DNA of 64,000 nucleotides, taken from assembly GCA_020137815.1 (NCBI GenBank), contig CM035357.1, forward strand, positions 5,378,496-5,442,495, read 5' to 3'. The position numbers and the translations under genes are program-made. Source of the DNA: Hormiphora californensis (lineage: Eukaryota > Ctenophora > Tentaculata > Cydippida > Pleurobrachiidae). Positions within the stretch are counted from its first letter, which is position 1. Each line of letters opens with the position of its first letter. Shown piece by piece: positions 24,001-35,256 of the stretch. The notes below the pieces were generated by a model, which saw only the letters and a program-made list of their open reading frames with translations, was not told the origin of the DNA and searched no databases.

Positions 24001-25281
24001 GAAAATCACTCACCCAAAAGCCTCAACACGAGCTCGGTAAACATCCATATTATGTTGGAGGGGTGCTGCCTCACTCTGTCCCAGTCGGTTGATATCAAAG
24101 ATCGCAACCAGGTTATCCAACTGGTAGTGAGATGCAAAGGAGAGGGCCTCCCAGATACTTCCCTCGGCGCTCTCTCCGTCTCCAATCATACAGTAGGTTC
24201 GGTAGCTGAGGGTGGGGAATGGATGAGAATAGAGTGACATTGAGTATTAGAGAGCTAGTAATATAGTAATATCTAGGGGAATGGGTGTGCGTATAATAGG
24301 AGAATGGGTGTGAGTAAAACCAGGTGTTAGCCGTTAGGTGAGTTAGGGGAATGGGGTAATCTCATAGTTTATGCAGACACATAAATATGTGGCGAGTGGT
24401 GATATGTGTAAAATGAGTAATTAGCTGCAGAAGATGGAAGGCTGGATGTGGAGTCTGAATGTCGCATAATGCGGAAAAGTGTCATATTATCCCATATGCC
24501 ACGCATCCGATACACTTATCTCTCTGCAAATCTATAATCTCTCTTCACAGTGGAGTCTACACAGTGAGATTTAAATACTACCAGACATTTATGCATCCCT
24601 CCCAGCTAACTGAGAGACTGAGCAGTGATATGCAATGTGTCTTCGCATGTGTTTCTAGCAAAATGAACATGTGATGACTGGCCAAGGAAAATTAACGTAC
24701 TCTAATATAAGGTACCCTACCTAGCCCTCTCGATATCAGCCTTACCTAGCCTTCTCGATGTATTTCCCGATGTAAGCCATGCCCGCAGCAACGCTCAGTC
24801 CCTGTCCGAGAGAGCCGGTAGCAGCATCGATGAAGTTCAACCTTGGGGTTGGGTGTCCCTCAAGATCACTATCGATCTTCCTCAGAGTCATGAGTTTCTC
24901 TTTATCAAACAGCCCAGCTGCACACCAAGCTGAGTAGAGTCCGGGGGCAGCGTGTCCCTTGGACAGGATAAATCGATCAGATGAGGGGTGTCGGGGCTCT
25001 TCGTTTGTGTATCGCATTTCGTTGAAGAATAGGACAGACAGTACATCAGCAGCAGACATGCATGATGTGGGATGCCTGCAAGAAATGTTTAATTAAAAGC
25101 TTGATTACAAGTTGTAGGTTTGAATTCTTTCAAATTCTTCCATTTTCAAGCTAAATACTCGGTTGGTCCCAAAATCTTACCCGGATTTGCTGGCATTTGT
25201 GCACTCGATTGAGAGACATCGAATTTCGTTGGCCTTGTCCTCAAGGAACTGGACAAGAGCGGTACTGGGTTTGTGAGACAT
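21097..25281 (-). CDS. TKT: Transketolase
   Basis: Thiamine-diphosphate enzyme moving two-carbon ketol units in the non-oxidative pentose phosphate pathway. Exons in transcript order: 25281-25181, 25075-24746, 24205-24014, 23888-23734, 23238-23083, 22730-22604, 22451-22200, 22069-21904, 21644-21428, 21269-21097; all phases agree and give 622 residues, the usual length for animal transketolase. Visible motifs: GHPTSC and [11 protein letters not shown] near the N-terminus, [15 protein letters not shown], the ThDP/metal motif starting GDGESAEG and closing with DIN, the pyrimidine-domain glutamate in FIAEQN, and [11 protein letters not shown]. The C-terminal domain runs to ADAVREMTG. The start Met ([12 protein letters not shown]) is the only in-frame one before the first motifs. 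No defects seen. Confidence 0.97.
21822..21872. repeat. Short GGTAACGAA-type hairpin
   Basis: Starts GGTAACGAAATTATTCC and ends GGTGACTTCGTAACC, imperfect inverted ends around a short GC-rich loop, in a transketolase intron. Member of the dispersed family seen at 8885, 28512 and 61419. Confidence 0.5.
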
Positions 25282-26220
25282 GGCGGAGGAAAACCTAAAG
25301 ACTGAAAAGGTAATTATTACAAATCAAGTCAGATCACGGGATTGACCCTAAAACCTCTGACACGCCAGAGTCCAGACCCAACCCCAGGTCCAGAACTCAG
25401 CGTTTTTAGGGCAGTGGCGAAGCTAGGCTGTGTCCAGGACACGATTTTAGTTGCAAGAAAAGGGGAGAGATAAGTAGGAAGGAACAAGTGGGTGGGTGAC
25501 CCCCACGGACCGTCGCGTTGCAAAAAACTAAAGAAAATTTTGGCAAACGTTGCTGGCCCCCGATAGGGGCCAGTAGTCTATCCCGCGCACCCTTTCCGAA
25601 AACCGCTTGTCAGAGCCCATTACTGACGGCGCGCGCAGGATTCATTTCACCATTAGACCTATCCCGCGCGCTACACAAAGCATGTTCGTGAACTGAGACA
25701 GAGTCCCATTTTGTGACAATTACATAATTAGGCGAGCGATCCCTAAACCTTGTATCTTTGACCTTGAATCAAAGACGAGGGGCGGTTTGAATCCCCCACC
25801 ATGCCGGAAATAAATTGATACAAATTGTTTTTAGTGGTCAATACAACAAAGCAACAAAATAACACATGAGATGTAATTTGTAAATAATATTTTATCCTGA
25901 CTGTCAGCAATTGGGAAGTGGCATAATCAACCCCTACTCCTTTCTTTAGCCCACAGAGATTTATAAAATATCACCGGGATATCACAAATATCACCAAAGA
26001 TAGTCTATCATATCAGCAGTATCAACACTATTGTTCATCTATTTATTTGACGACAACCCGATGTATACCGCAACGAATGCGGCATTTAACTGCAATCTGT
26101 CCCAGGTTCGGATCGTAACCAATCATTAAACTGGGACCAGGGACCTGAGAGGTGGAGAGAGATGAGATCACAAAATACCCTAGCTACTGTCATGGTATCC
26201 AGATTACAGTGACAAACAGA
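25282..26220. other. Upstream region of transketolase, no gene seen
   Basis: Contains the presumed transketolase promoter next to 25281. No CpG-rich block, TATA box or conserved frame could be supported. Confidence 0.5.
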
Positions 26221-26224
26221 ACAC

Positions 26225-26990
26225 TCGGCAGAGAATATGGGGCGAGGTTTGGGAGATAAGACAGGGTGCTGGTGGGGTTCGGGAGAGAATACAGGGTGGG
26301 GTTCGGGAGAGAAGACAGGGTGAGGTTTGGGAGAAGACAGGGTGAGGTTTGGGAGAGAAGACAGGGTGAGGTTTGGGAGAGAAGACAGGGTGAGGTTTGG
26401 GAGAGAAGACGTAGTGACGTTTGGGAGAGAAGACAGGGTGATGTTTGGGAGAGAAGACAGGGTGAGGTTTGGGAGAGAAGACAGGGTGAGGTTTGGGAGA
26501 GAAGACATGGTGAGGTTTGAGAGAGAAGACAGGGTGAGGTTTGGAAGATAAGACATGACGAGGTTTTTGAAAGAAGACATGGTGAGGTTTGGGAGAGAAG
26601 ACAGGGTGATGTTTGGGAGAGAAGACGTAGTGACGTTTGGGAAAGAAGACAGGGTGACTTTGGGAGAGAAGACAGGGTGATGTTTGGGAGAGAAAACAGG
26701 GTGACGTTTGGGAGAGAAGACAGGGTGAGGTTTGGGAGAGAAGACATGGTGAGGTTTGGGAGAGAAAACAGGGTGAGGTTTGGAAGAGATGACAGGGTGA
26801 GGTTTGATACTTTGGAGATAAGACAGGACGAGGTTTTTGAAAGAAGAGGTTTGATACTTTGGAGATAAGACATGACGAGGTTTTTGAAAGAAGACATGGT
26901 GAGGTTTGGGAGAGAAGACAGGGTGATGTTTGGGAGAGATGACAGGGTGAGGTTTGATACTTTGGAGATAAGACATGAGGTTCGGGAGAT
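26225..26990. repeat. ~24-bp minisatellite array
   Basis: About 30 units of a purine-rich sequence (core GGTGAGGTTTGGGAGAGAAG) with point variants and a few longer hybrid units near 26810-26960. Because 24 is divisible by 3, it opens long artificial frames on both strands. Confidence 0.9.
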
Positions 26991-27190
26991 GTCTTAGATT
27001 ATAACTAGATTTAAAGGATGTTATGAAGAAATGAAGAAGGAGAGGATTGAATGAGATGGATGGGAAGATGAAGGAGATAAATGTAAATGAAAATTGTGAA
27101 CATGTACCATACTGCGGGCTACCAAACTAAGTAACTAACCCCAAGGAAACGAACTCAACACTACCTCTTCTTCGCCTTCTTCTTAGCAGG

Positions 27191-27294
27191 TTGGTGACGC
27201 AGTCACCCTACAACTCGCTTGCGTAGCGTGCCAAAACGAAGCCCGCAAAGCGGGCTGAGTTGTAAGTCTCTAGAGAGGTGACGGCGCCACCAAC
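27191..27294. mobile_element. ~104-bp MITE with 8-bp TSD
   Basis: Ends TTGGTGACGCAGTCACC and GGTGACGGCGCCACCAA are complementary. The 8-bp direct repeat TTAGCAGG flanks it (27183-27190 and 27295-27302), typical of hAT-like insertions. It contains an internal GC-rich stem. Confidence 0.75.
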
Positions 27295-27551
27295 TTAGCA
27301 GGGACCTCGCACTCTCGCAGTGGAAATTTATCTGCTAGTACTCGCCGCAAGAACATGTCTCGTAGCCACTTTTACTTCTTTGTAACCGACAGAAGAGAGG
27401 AAGATGGAGAAGGGGATGAAGGTGCAGAGGAAGATTTAAAAGGGGAGGATGAAGGGGTAGGGAATGAAGGGGCAGAGGACGATAAAGGGGAGATTAAGCG
27501 GGAGATGGAGGGGGAGACAGAGAATTAAAGAGAAACAACGATTTTGCAGTA

Positions 27552-27723
27552 CAGTCGGACCCCGATTTAACGGCACCCTCGGGGGAAAGGGTTTTGTCCG
27601 TTAAATCGGGGTGTCCGCTAAATCGGGGTCAAATACTGTTAATTTCCTATATCGGGGGAAGATTATCCTGCCGTTAAATCGGGGTGCCGTTAAATCGGGT
27701 GCCGTTAAATCGGGGTCCGACTG
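27552..27723. mobile_element. 172-bp pogo/Tigger-like MITE
   Basis: Terminal inverted repeats begin CAGTCGGACCCCGATTTAAC. TA flanks both ends (27550-27551 and 27724-27725). Interior copies of the same GTTAAATCGGGGT sequence make it largely self-complementary. The TIR style and TA target match pogo/Tigger elements; the assignment is by resemblance. Confidence 0.8.
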
Positions 27724-27725
27724 TA

Positions 27726-28960
27726 CTAATATTCAATTAAGAACAGGAGCTTTCGACTGATCTATGTCAGACGTCTTCAGCTATAACAACAATGAAAATG
27801 AAAGTGTTTATGTAGTGGAGAAGGGGATATGGGATCCGGGGAGGGGAGAGGAAGGGATGAGATCCGAGAAGGAAGATGCGATCCGAGAGGAGGGGATAGG
27901 GGAGGTGATCCACGGGAAGGGAGAAGAGGTGATCCGAGCTGAAGAGAATTAGGAAACAGGTTTGGGGGATCTAGGTTTGATGGAGATGCCAGCAGGTCGG
28001 GGTTTGAAGGAGTTGGCAATCCTGGGGAGAAGGTGAGTCCATTGAAGGTTGACAGTAGGAACTTTATCTGTTCGGTTAATCGCCGGTTGAAGAGTGTGAG
28101 TAGCCGCTTGTTCCAGTAGATTTAGACTGAGGCAGGAGGAAGAAGAGGAGAGGATAGATGTAGAATTCCAGTCCATGGTGTGTCCAGATTCCCGAGCGTG
28201 GATAGCAGGAGCCGATTTCATCTTCCCATCGGTGTTGTAGAGAGAGTTGTTGGAGACAGAGGTTGAGATAGAGGGGGAGATGGATGAGTACAGGACGGGC
28301 ATGAAGCAGGACCGGAGGAATGAATAGAAGGAGGAAATGGCGAAGGAGAATGAAGGGAACAAATGAAGAAAGAGAGGTAGATGAGGGTGGGGTTAGATGA
28401 AGGGGTTGGCTCCATTGCAACCTATTCTCGCTCCTGAGATCGATCTCAGTCGGGTATCAATGTGGCCAAATGAAGGGGTGGATCATAGTGCATACACCAC
28501 ACAGTGAGTTTGGTTACGAAATAACCCCTTTAAACTTTAAAGGGGTTATTTCGTAACCATCGCAGATTATGAAATGAAATCCAGTCTGAGCTACACAAGG
28601 TTCAGAATCTGAACTTCAGATAGAGAAATCCCTCCACCTATGGTCCCCAGGGCTTCAGTATATGAAAGGAGTTGGTAATGAAATTACCCCTAACCCCTCC
28701 GCAAAAGCTCTTGGTTCCAAAAAGAGGAGAATGATGGAGGGGAGCTGGGGAGAGAAAGAGTGGAGAAAATGAAAGATTAGTTCGGGGGAGGATAAAGGGG
28801 GGGGGGTGAAGGAGGAGATATAGATGAATGGGGAGATAGATGGGAAGGATGAAGTGGTGGAATGAGAATAGAGGAAGTAGGAGAGGAGAACGAAGGGGGA
28901 AATGGAGGAGCCCAGTGCCCCGAATTTCAGAAATCTAAAAAAATATTTTTCTAAGCCTTC
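27726..28960. other. Purine-rich intergenic DNA, no gene seen
   Basis: G/A-rich low-complexity sequence with short open frames lacking any recognisable domain. It includes a GGTTACGAA-type hairpin at 28512-28558. Confidence 0.5.
28512..28558. repeat. Perfect GGTTACGAAATAACCCC hairpin
   Basis: A 47-bp perfect or near-perfect palindrome whose arm reads GGTTACGAAATAACCCC, the cleanest member of the dispersed hairpin family. Confidence 0.8.
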
Positions 28961-29089
28961 AACTAGGCTGCAAGATTCTATTCGCTAGGCTGCAAATTTT
29001 TGCTCGGTCTCGGCTGCTACGCAGCCTCGACCTCGCGACGTACATCAGCATCGTAGATGTTGGGCTAATAGAGAAAAAAGTATCATTTC

Positions 29090-29430
29090 GGGGCAAAATC
29101 ATCGTGCAGCCCAGAATGGGAAAATTTCCTCAAAATTTCTGCAGCCGGGCTGCAAGAATCTCGACATTGAAATACATATGTATTTCACACTCTAATGAGG
29201 GGATGGATATGTGACACCATTCTGGGACACCCTGTTAGAGCATTGTCCTGACAGGGACGCCTAATTAGCAAAATCATCGTGCAGCCCAGAATGGAAAATT
29301 TCCTCGAAATTTTCTGCAGCCGGGCTGCAAGAATCTCGACGACACCGACATACATTATATGTATTTCATACTCTAATGAGGGGGATGGATATGTGACACC
29401 ATTCTGGGACGCCTTATTAGCACTGTTAGC
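29090..29430. repeat. ~172-bp tandem duplication
   Basis: AAATCATCGTGCAGCCCAG occurs at about 29096 and again at about 29270, each followed by the same GCAGCCGGGCTGCAAGAATC and ATGGATATGTGACACC blocks. Confidence 0.75.
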
Positions 29431-29589
29431 CAATACGGATATCAAACACATGTGATTGGGGAAGCTTATATTTCATATTTATATTTTCTGCAGCCCGGGC
29501 TGCAATATCAGTCGAGGTTATTTTATTTAGGCTGCAAAAAATCAGTCAGGCTGCAAATATTTGCTCAAAAAATTACACGGGTTTGCAAT

Positions 29590-31170
29590 ATCGGGGCACT
29601 GGGTGGAGGAGAGGATAAAGGGGGAATGAAGGAGGAGATGGAGGATGAATGGGTATCTACCATCTAGAAAGGGTGGACGAAGGAGGGCGAAGGTCGACGG
29701 GGGATAAAGGGGTAGGATAAAATGGGGAAATAAAAAACGGATGGAAGGGGATATGAAGGGGAATGAATGAGTAGAGGAAGAAGGAGAGAAGGAAAAAGGG
29801 GGAGATGGAGGGGATTTGAGGGGAGAATAGCAGGCCAAGGGAAATGAATGTAGAAGGATGTGACGGAGGGGCTGGTATACGTATGGGTAGATTATGTGGG
29901 TGTGGTGGAGCGGGGGTTGTATGGTAGAAGGGGAAAACTGTTTGGAATAAGGAGGCCGACTTACTGCGAAAAGTAATCATAGTGTCCACATGATGAATTC
30001 GAGTCACTGGAAGTTACTTTTAGATTGATAAATGCACCACCAATCCAGAGTATCAAATTTTCAGCCGTACTATCGGAATCCTGGATAGGTAAAGAAGGGT
30101 TAGTACAAATGAGAGAGACTAAATTGATACACACTTTACTCGATCTTATAGTGGATACGGACGGGATATGGAGGAGAGGGGGAAATGGAGGAGAGGATAA
30201 AGGGAATGAAGGAGATGGGGGATGAAGTGGGAAATGAATGGGTATCCACTATCTAGAAAGCGTGGACGAAGGAGGGCGAAGGTCGAAGGGGGGGGGGGGG
30301 TAAAGTGGTAGGATAAAAGGGAATGAAGGAACGGATGGAGAGGGAGATGAAGGGGGAATGAATGAGTAGAGGAAGAAGAGAGAAGGAAAAAGGGGGAGAT
30401 GGAGGGAGGAATAAAGGCCAAGGGGGAAATGAATGTAGAAGGATGTGACGGAGGGGCGGGTATAAAGTATGGGTAGATTATGTGGGTGTGGGGGAGCGGG
30501 GGTTGTATGGTAGAAGGGAAAACTGTTTTAGAATAAGGCTGACTTACTGCGAAAAGAAGCAGATGGATATGGAGCGGAGATGGTTCAGATAGAGAAACAG
30601 CCCTCACCGAGAGTGCCCAAGGGCTTGTCTTAACTTCAGTAATCAGTAATCGTGTCCACATGATGAATTCGAGTCACTGGAAGTTACTTTTAGATTGATA
30701 AATACACCACCAATTCAGAGTATCAAACTTTCAGCTGTTCTACGGAATCCTGGGAGAGGTAAAGAAGGGTTAGTACAATGAGAGAGACAAATTGATACAA
30801 CACTTTACTCGGGGGAGTCTGCACTTTAGACTCCGAGGAAGATGAAGGAGAGGAAGATGAATGGGGATAGTAGATACGGCAAGTTATGGAGGAGAGGAAT
30901 ATTAGGGAGGATCAAGGAGAGGTTGAAGAGGAGTAGAGATAGGAGGGGTATAATGAAGGAGGAAAGACCGTCCCTATCTTTCCCTTGTTTGTGTGGGTAG
31001 ATCATGAGGGTGGGGAGCCGGGAGGTTGTATGGCAAGAGGGGAGGATGTTTTGGAATTTCACTTACTTTAGCGAAAAGAGGCAGATTGATACGGAATGGA
31101 GATGTTCAGATAGAGAGAGCCCTCACCGAGATTTCCCAGGGCTTATTCTTCATTTATTTCAGTAATCAGT
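29590..31170. repeat. Segmental tandem repeat, about 2.5 units of ~630 bp
   Basis: A purine-rich block followed by GTCCACATGATGAATTCGAG and AAGTTACTTTTAGATTGATA appears around 29590-30130, again at 30165-30810 and in diverged, truncated form at 30840-31170. No unit carries a convincing coding frame. Confidence 0.75.
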
Positions 31171-31939
31171 AATAGTATCTACATGATCAATGATGCATCA
31201 CCGGAGTTCCTTTTAGATTGATGAAAACACCATTAATTTACAGTGTCACATTTTCAGCCGTCTATCCTGGATCCTGGGGGAGAAACTCTAAAACTCAGAA
31301 CATAGTAATATTCATTATTTTGGAGGTTTTCTGCCTCATAAGTACATAAACGGAAGGAAGTAAGTACTCTATTCAAACTCATAACAATTTTCTTTGGGTT
31401 TTCGCTAACTGAGAGTCGGCCATATTGGATTTGGGTCGAACCAGTGGAAATCGAATGATATTTTTTCCGGAATCATTTGAAATTGGTGCGCGGCTCACTT
31501 TAACACATGCGCGTTAGCAATATTAAATAGTGTGCGCGGCTCTACATTTGCGCGTGCAAAAGTGATCGATTTGCAAAATTGAAAAGAGAGTCATCAAATT
31601 CATGTCAAATGCTACCAATTCCCAAAATTTGGTGATTGTAGGACCTCCGGAACATGGTCAAAATGACTTGGGACAGGATCCTGTACATGCGCGGTGTTCC
31701 CTCCTTATCCCTGTTCTGCGCCACGCGCAGCGCGGGATAAGGCAGCGCTTTTCAAAAGAAAATTATGATTTTGGTCCAAAAAATTCGTATCGAAAATGAC
31801 AAAATTTTTAGCGCGCGGCTTTCAAAAATGGATTTGGCAGCGTTTAAAGAGTAGAAGTCGCGCGTTCCATTAAACGCGCCGACCGTATGCTCCAAATTTT
31901 GAAAAATTCAAAATTGCGACCATTTCCAAATTTTTAAGT

Positions 31940-31962
31940 TTAAAAAAAAAAAAAAAAAAAAA
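31940..31962. repeat. Poly-A tract
   Basis: About 23 consecutive A on the + strand, flanked by near-symmetrical TTTAAGTTT / AAACTTAAA, so it may be a short hairpin rather than a retroposon tail. Confidence 0.7.
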
Positions 31963-32356
31963 AACTTAAACTCTGTTGGGCGCGATTATAATCTGGGTGC
32001 CTTGCAGCCTGGTTACAGGTGTGCTCTACCAAAAAGAGTACACTTTTATTTCCTAGACCGGCTTTTAGCCACGCAACCACATGAGCAATTTCACCGCCAA
32101 AATCGATGAATTGAGCAATGGAACTTGGAAGGCCACTTTCAACTTTGTTGTTGCTCTCAAATTTACAAATCCAAATATCGGCTAAATGGTTGGAGGTAGA
32201 GCTTAAAAGTCCCTCGTTGGCCCCATTACTTGTCATGCACATAGCACCCATAGAAATTTCCTGAAACCCATCATGAGCAAAGATACAGCATACGGTATGC
32301 TCCCCGTTTCCGAGTATGCTTAATACAAGATTATCCAATCGTACCAATTCCTTCAA
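31940..32356 (-). pseudogene. Possible WD40-like coding fragment next to an A/T tract
   Basis: An open frame of 138 residues contains GAMCMTSNGANEGLLSS followed by TSNHLADIWICKF, resembling one blade of a WD40 propeller, plus a weaker preceding blade. It ends by running into a homopolymer at 31940-31962. No start context, splice sites or neighbouring exons were found, so a gene fragment is the most that can be said. Confidence 0.25.
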
Positions 32357-32814
32357 CTATCTGCAGTAGTGTGTTTACGTTATTTTTTCCCTGCCCGGGT
32401 GATTGTCGAAGGCAATCACCCGGGATGATGTTTTTAGCACACACGTGCTAAAAAGATCATTCAGGGTTTAGAAATCAGCAGATTGTGTAGTTAACTAAAA
32501 TGTCCGTCTGTCCACCGTTACACATAGCAACAAAGTCTGCTCCTTCATAAATCTTTCAACTCACACTTTGTTGATGCAACAAAGGAAATGATTAATACGC
32601 ATTGTGGCGCGCAATTACTCACTCGTATCACTTCCTACTTTCACCTGAAATCACTTTGGGTACCCTACAGCCGTACCATGACGTGGTAGCAAGTCTTCCA
32701 AGCATGAAAGTACTATCACAATAATTGCAAGTGACTGGTGCTAAGATGACTGAGGCCTGAGGGTAAAGGTGAAGCGCTTGGTCACCAACTAGGGTCTCCT
32801 AAGCAACTGTCTTA

Positions 32815-32870
32815 GTTATCATAGCAACTGCCTTGGTTACCATAGCAACCACCCTGGTTACCATAGCAAC
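32815..32870. promoter_or_regulatory. Three X-box (RFX) motifs at 21-bp spacing
   Basis: GTTATCATAGCAAC at 32815, GTTACCATAGCAAC at 32836 and again at 32857. Starts are exactly 21 bp apart, i.e. two helical turns. The sequence fits the RFX consensus. The array ends ~400 bp upstream of the sulfotransferase start; the function is inferred. Confidence 0.55.
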
Positions 32871-33266
32871 TAACATCGTATCAGCCAAAAATTGCTCTTA
32901 AAGTGCAAAATTCATCGGAAAATCTGAATTTGAAGCTCATTCATCAATTTTACACCCATCTGGGGCAGGGAAACACCGCATTATGAATACATAATGCAAT
33001 AATTCTTGTTTAATCTGATCTTTTAATCCGGACTGCGGACTGGAGCTTGATTTCAAGACCCAAGTCAAGGCCACGGCCAGTGCTTTCCAAACAGTTCTGA
33101 ATTTGTCCAGTTCAACCTCATTACGAAACAGTGTAAACAACTTGTGTCTGTTACAGACAGTCTGTAGGCATTGTGTGGGCTTGCATCCAAACACGCCGCC
33201 CACACAGTCTTGCGACAGTAAACACACTGATATTTTTTAGCCTTCATTTCTTTATCACTTGCAAAG

Positions 33267-34824
33267 ATGTCTGATACTCAATTTGTCCAACCTAGAGGAC
33301 CTCCCCCGAATCCTCACGATCCTAGTTTAGGACCGAGGCCACCCAGAGGACCGAGGGGACCTCCCCCGCATCACCATGATCCTAGTTTAGGACCAAGACC
33401 ACCCAGAGGACCTCCCCCGCATCCCCATGATCCGAGTTTAGGACCTAGACCACCCAGAGGACCTCCCCCGCATCCCCATGATCCAAGTTTAGGACCGAGA
33501 GGACCTAGCATCCCCATGATCCAAGTTTAGGACCGAGAGGACCTAGAGGACCTCCCCCGCACCTTCATGACCCGGGTTTAGGACCGCCACCCCATCCATT
33601 TGGTGGACCAGGCGGACCTCCATTTGGTGGACCAGGCGGACCACCAAAGCATGATTCCCCTCGACCTTGTAAGTCTCGCTGCAGTTCTTATCACCAAACA
33701 TACAGAAACGTCTAAACGATTCTCTTATCATTCCTTCTTTTTTTCCAGTGAATGTGACGATCAACTTCCGACCGAACGATGTGCTGGTTGCCACCTTTCC
33801 CCGCAGTGGCACAACATGGACCATCGAAATAATTCGACAACTCCACCTCCGGCACCTTGGGGAGGATCATTACCTCACCACAGAGAGGGGCAAGGGAGGG
33901 GCCTTCCTCGATATGATGCGACATAGGGATTCCGAGTCCATTTTGGAGGCAATGGAATCTCCACGGATTCTGAAGACACACGCGTACTACGATGAATGCG
34001 AGTTTTTATCACAAGATAATCGGTGCAAGGTATGAAATATCAATTATTTGTTGATTATCCAACAACCCATTATATTGCAACCTAACCATTCTTAGGAGGG
34101 CATACATAAACATGTGTAAATTCAGATTCAATGATGATAATACCATCCAAATCTTCCAGATAATCTTTGTGATAAGGGACCCCAAGGATGTTATTTGTTC
34201 CCTATTCGAGCACAGCAAGGTGGTCCATCCTGGAGGCAGAGGGGACGAGATCCAGGAGTTTGCTAAAGATATAACTGGAGAAAATGAGGTGAACCACTAC
34301 ACTCTTTCTTGAGTAACACCCTTCTCTTCTTTACATTCTACCGGAGTACTAATTTTAGTACTTTAAGTTCTCAAAACATTTAATTTTGATTTTTGTCGAA
34401 AGTCGGAATTTTAACGATCTAAACTCACACTTGTTTTCAGTCCCACCGATATATTGGAGGACCAGCAGACTGGTGTTTGTTCGCCGAGGGCTACCTGAAC
34501 AACCCCTCCAACCATCACATTCTATACATCAAGTACGAGGAGCTGAAAGCATCAACCTCCAAGATGATTGCAAGAATAAACGATTTCTTGGGTTATCCGC
34601 CCCTGTCGCAAGAGGAAATAGGGGAGGTGATTGATGCAACTAGTTATGATAAAATGAAGTCCACTCACAAGGAGGTGGCAGGAAATACGACTGGGAAAAG
34701 TGGTGGGTATAAGGAGAGGTTGTCGGTTGAGAACATTGCATCGATGAATAAAAGGGTGGTTGAGTTGTCGGACAGAGTCGATGATAAACACCTGAATCTC
34801 AGGTCTTACGCAGAAAATAGTTAA
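33267..34824 (+). CDS. Sulfotransferase (cytosolic type) with frameshifted Pro/Gly-rich leader
   Basis: Transfers sulfate from PAPS to an alcohol or amine; the substrate is unknown. Exons: leader 33267-33668, then 33749-34029, 34160-34288, 34441-34824. The catalytic part shows the 5'-PAPS loop TFPRSGTTW, the probable catalytic His in ILKTHAYY, the 3'-phosphate motif VIRDPKDVICSLFEHSK, and a C-terminal GKSGGYKERL block equivalent to the family's RKGxxGDWK region. All catalytic exons join in phase. The leader repeats PRGPPPHPHDPSLG. At about 33509 a 13-nt piece of the repeat (AGGACCTCCCCCG) is missing, so the frame from ATG 33267 ends at 33530 while the frame that joins the catalytic exons opens afterwards without an ATG. 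The gene is therefore broken, uses an unseen upstream start, or the reference has an error. Confidence 0.75.
33270..33650 (+). repeat. Coding minisatellite (Pro/Gly/His-rich)
   Basis: Units of about 48-57 bp with core CCCCATGATCCAAGTTTAGG, followed by two FGGPGGPP units. This is the site of the 13-nt deletion in the sulfotransferase leader. Confidence 0.8.
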
Positions 34825-35256
34825 CATTGATAATTAATGCAAATGCTACGGCATAGTATTGTAATGAATATAAGGTATGTCATACTTTATAAATGTTTCA
34901 TTCGACTTGTGTAAGATTAAACTGTTCTGTTAAATTAAATTAATAACCTTTTTCCTTTAAACACTGTTATGATCGTGTATAGATAGCTCAAAAATATTCA
35001 TCAAAAAGACACTGGCAAAATATTAATGTGCATCCTTATACCCCGCTTGTGGTCATACCAGTGTTTGTGGATATTGGAGCTGTCCGATTCCGATTTTAAC
35101 TTTCAAGAGCTGCTCTCGGATATCTATATCTGCCTTTTGCTAGCATGCGGAGTGCACTTTGCAGCCTCCGAACCTCCTATACAGTGCACGCAGTACACAG
35201 GGAGACGAAAATCTAAAAACAACCCAATCTACCAGATAGAATAAGGATATGGCAAG

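Noticed and set aside
26086-26976. 296- and 235-residue frames with repeated SSLPNLT
   Set aside because: Translation of the 24-bp minisatellite; both strands are open and no splice or domain evidence exists.
33500-33531. The missing 13 nt in the sulfotransferase leader as a short intron
   Set aside because: The problem is absent sequence, not extra; no GT-AG pair there restores the frame.
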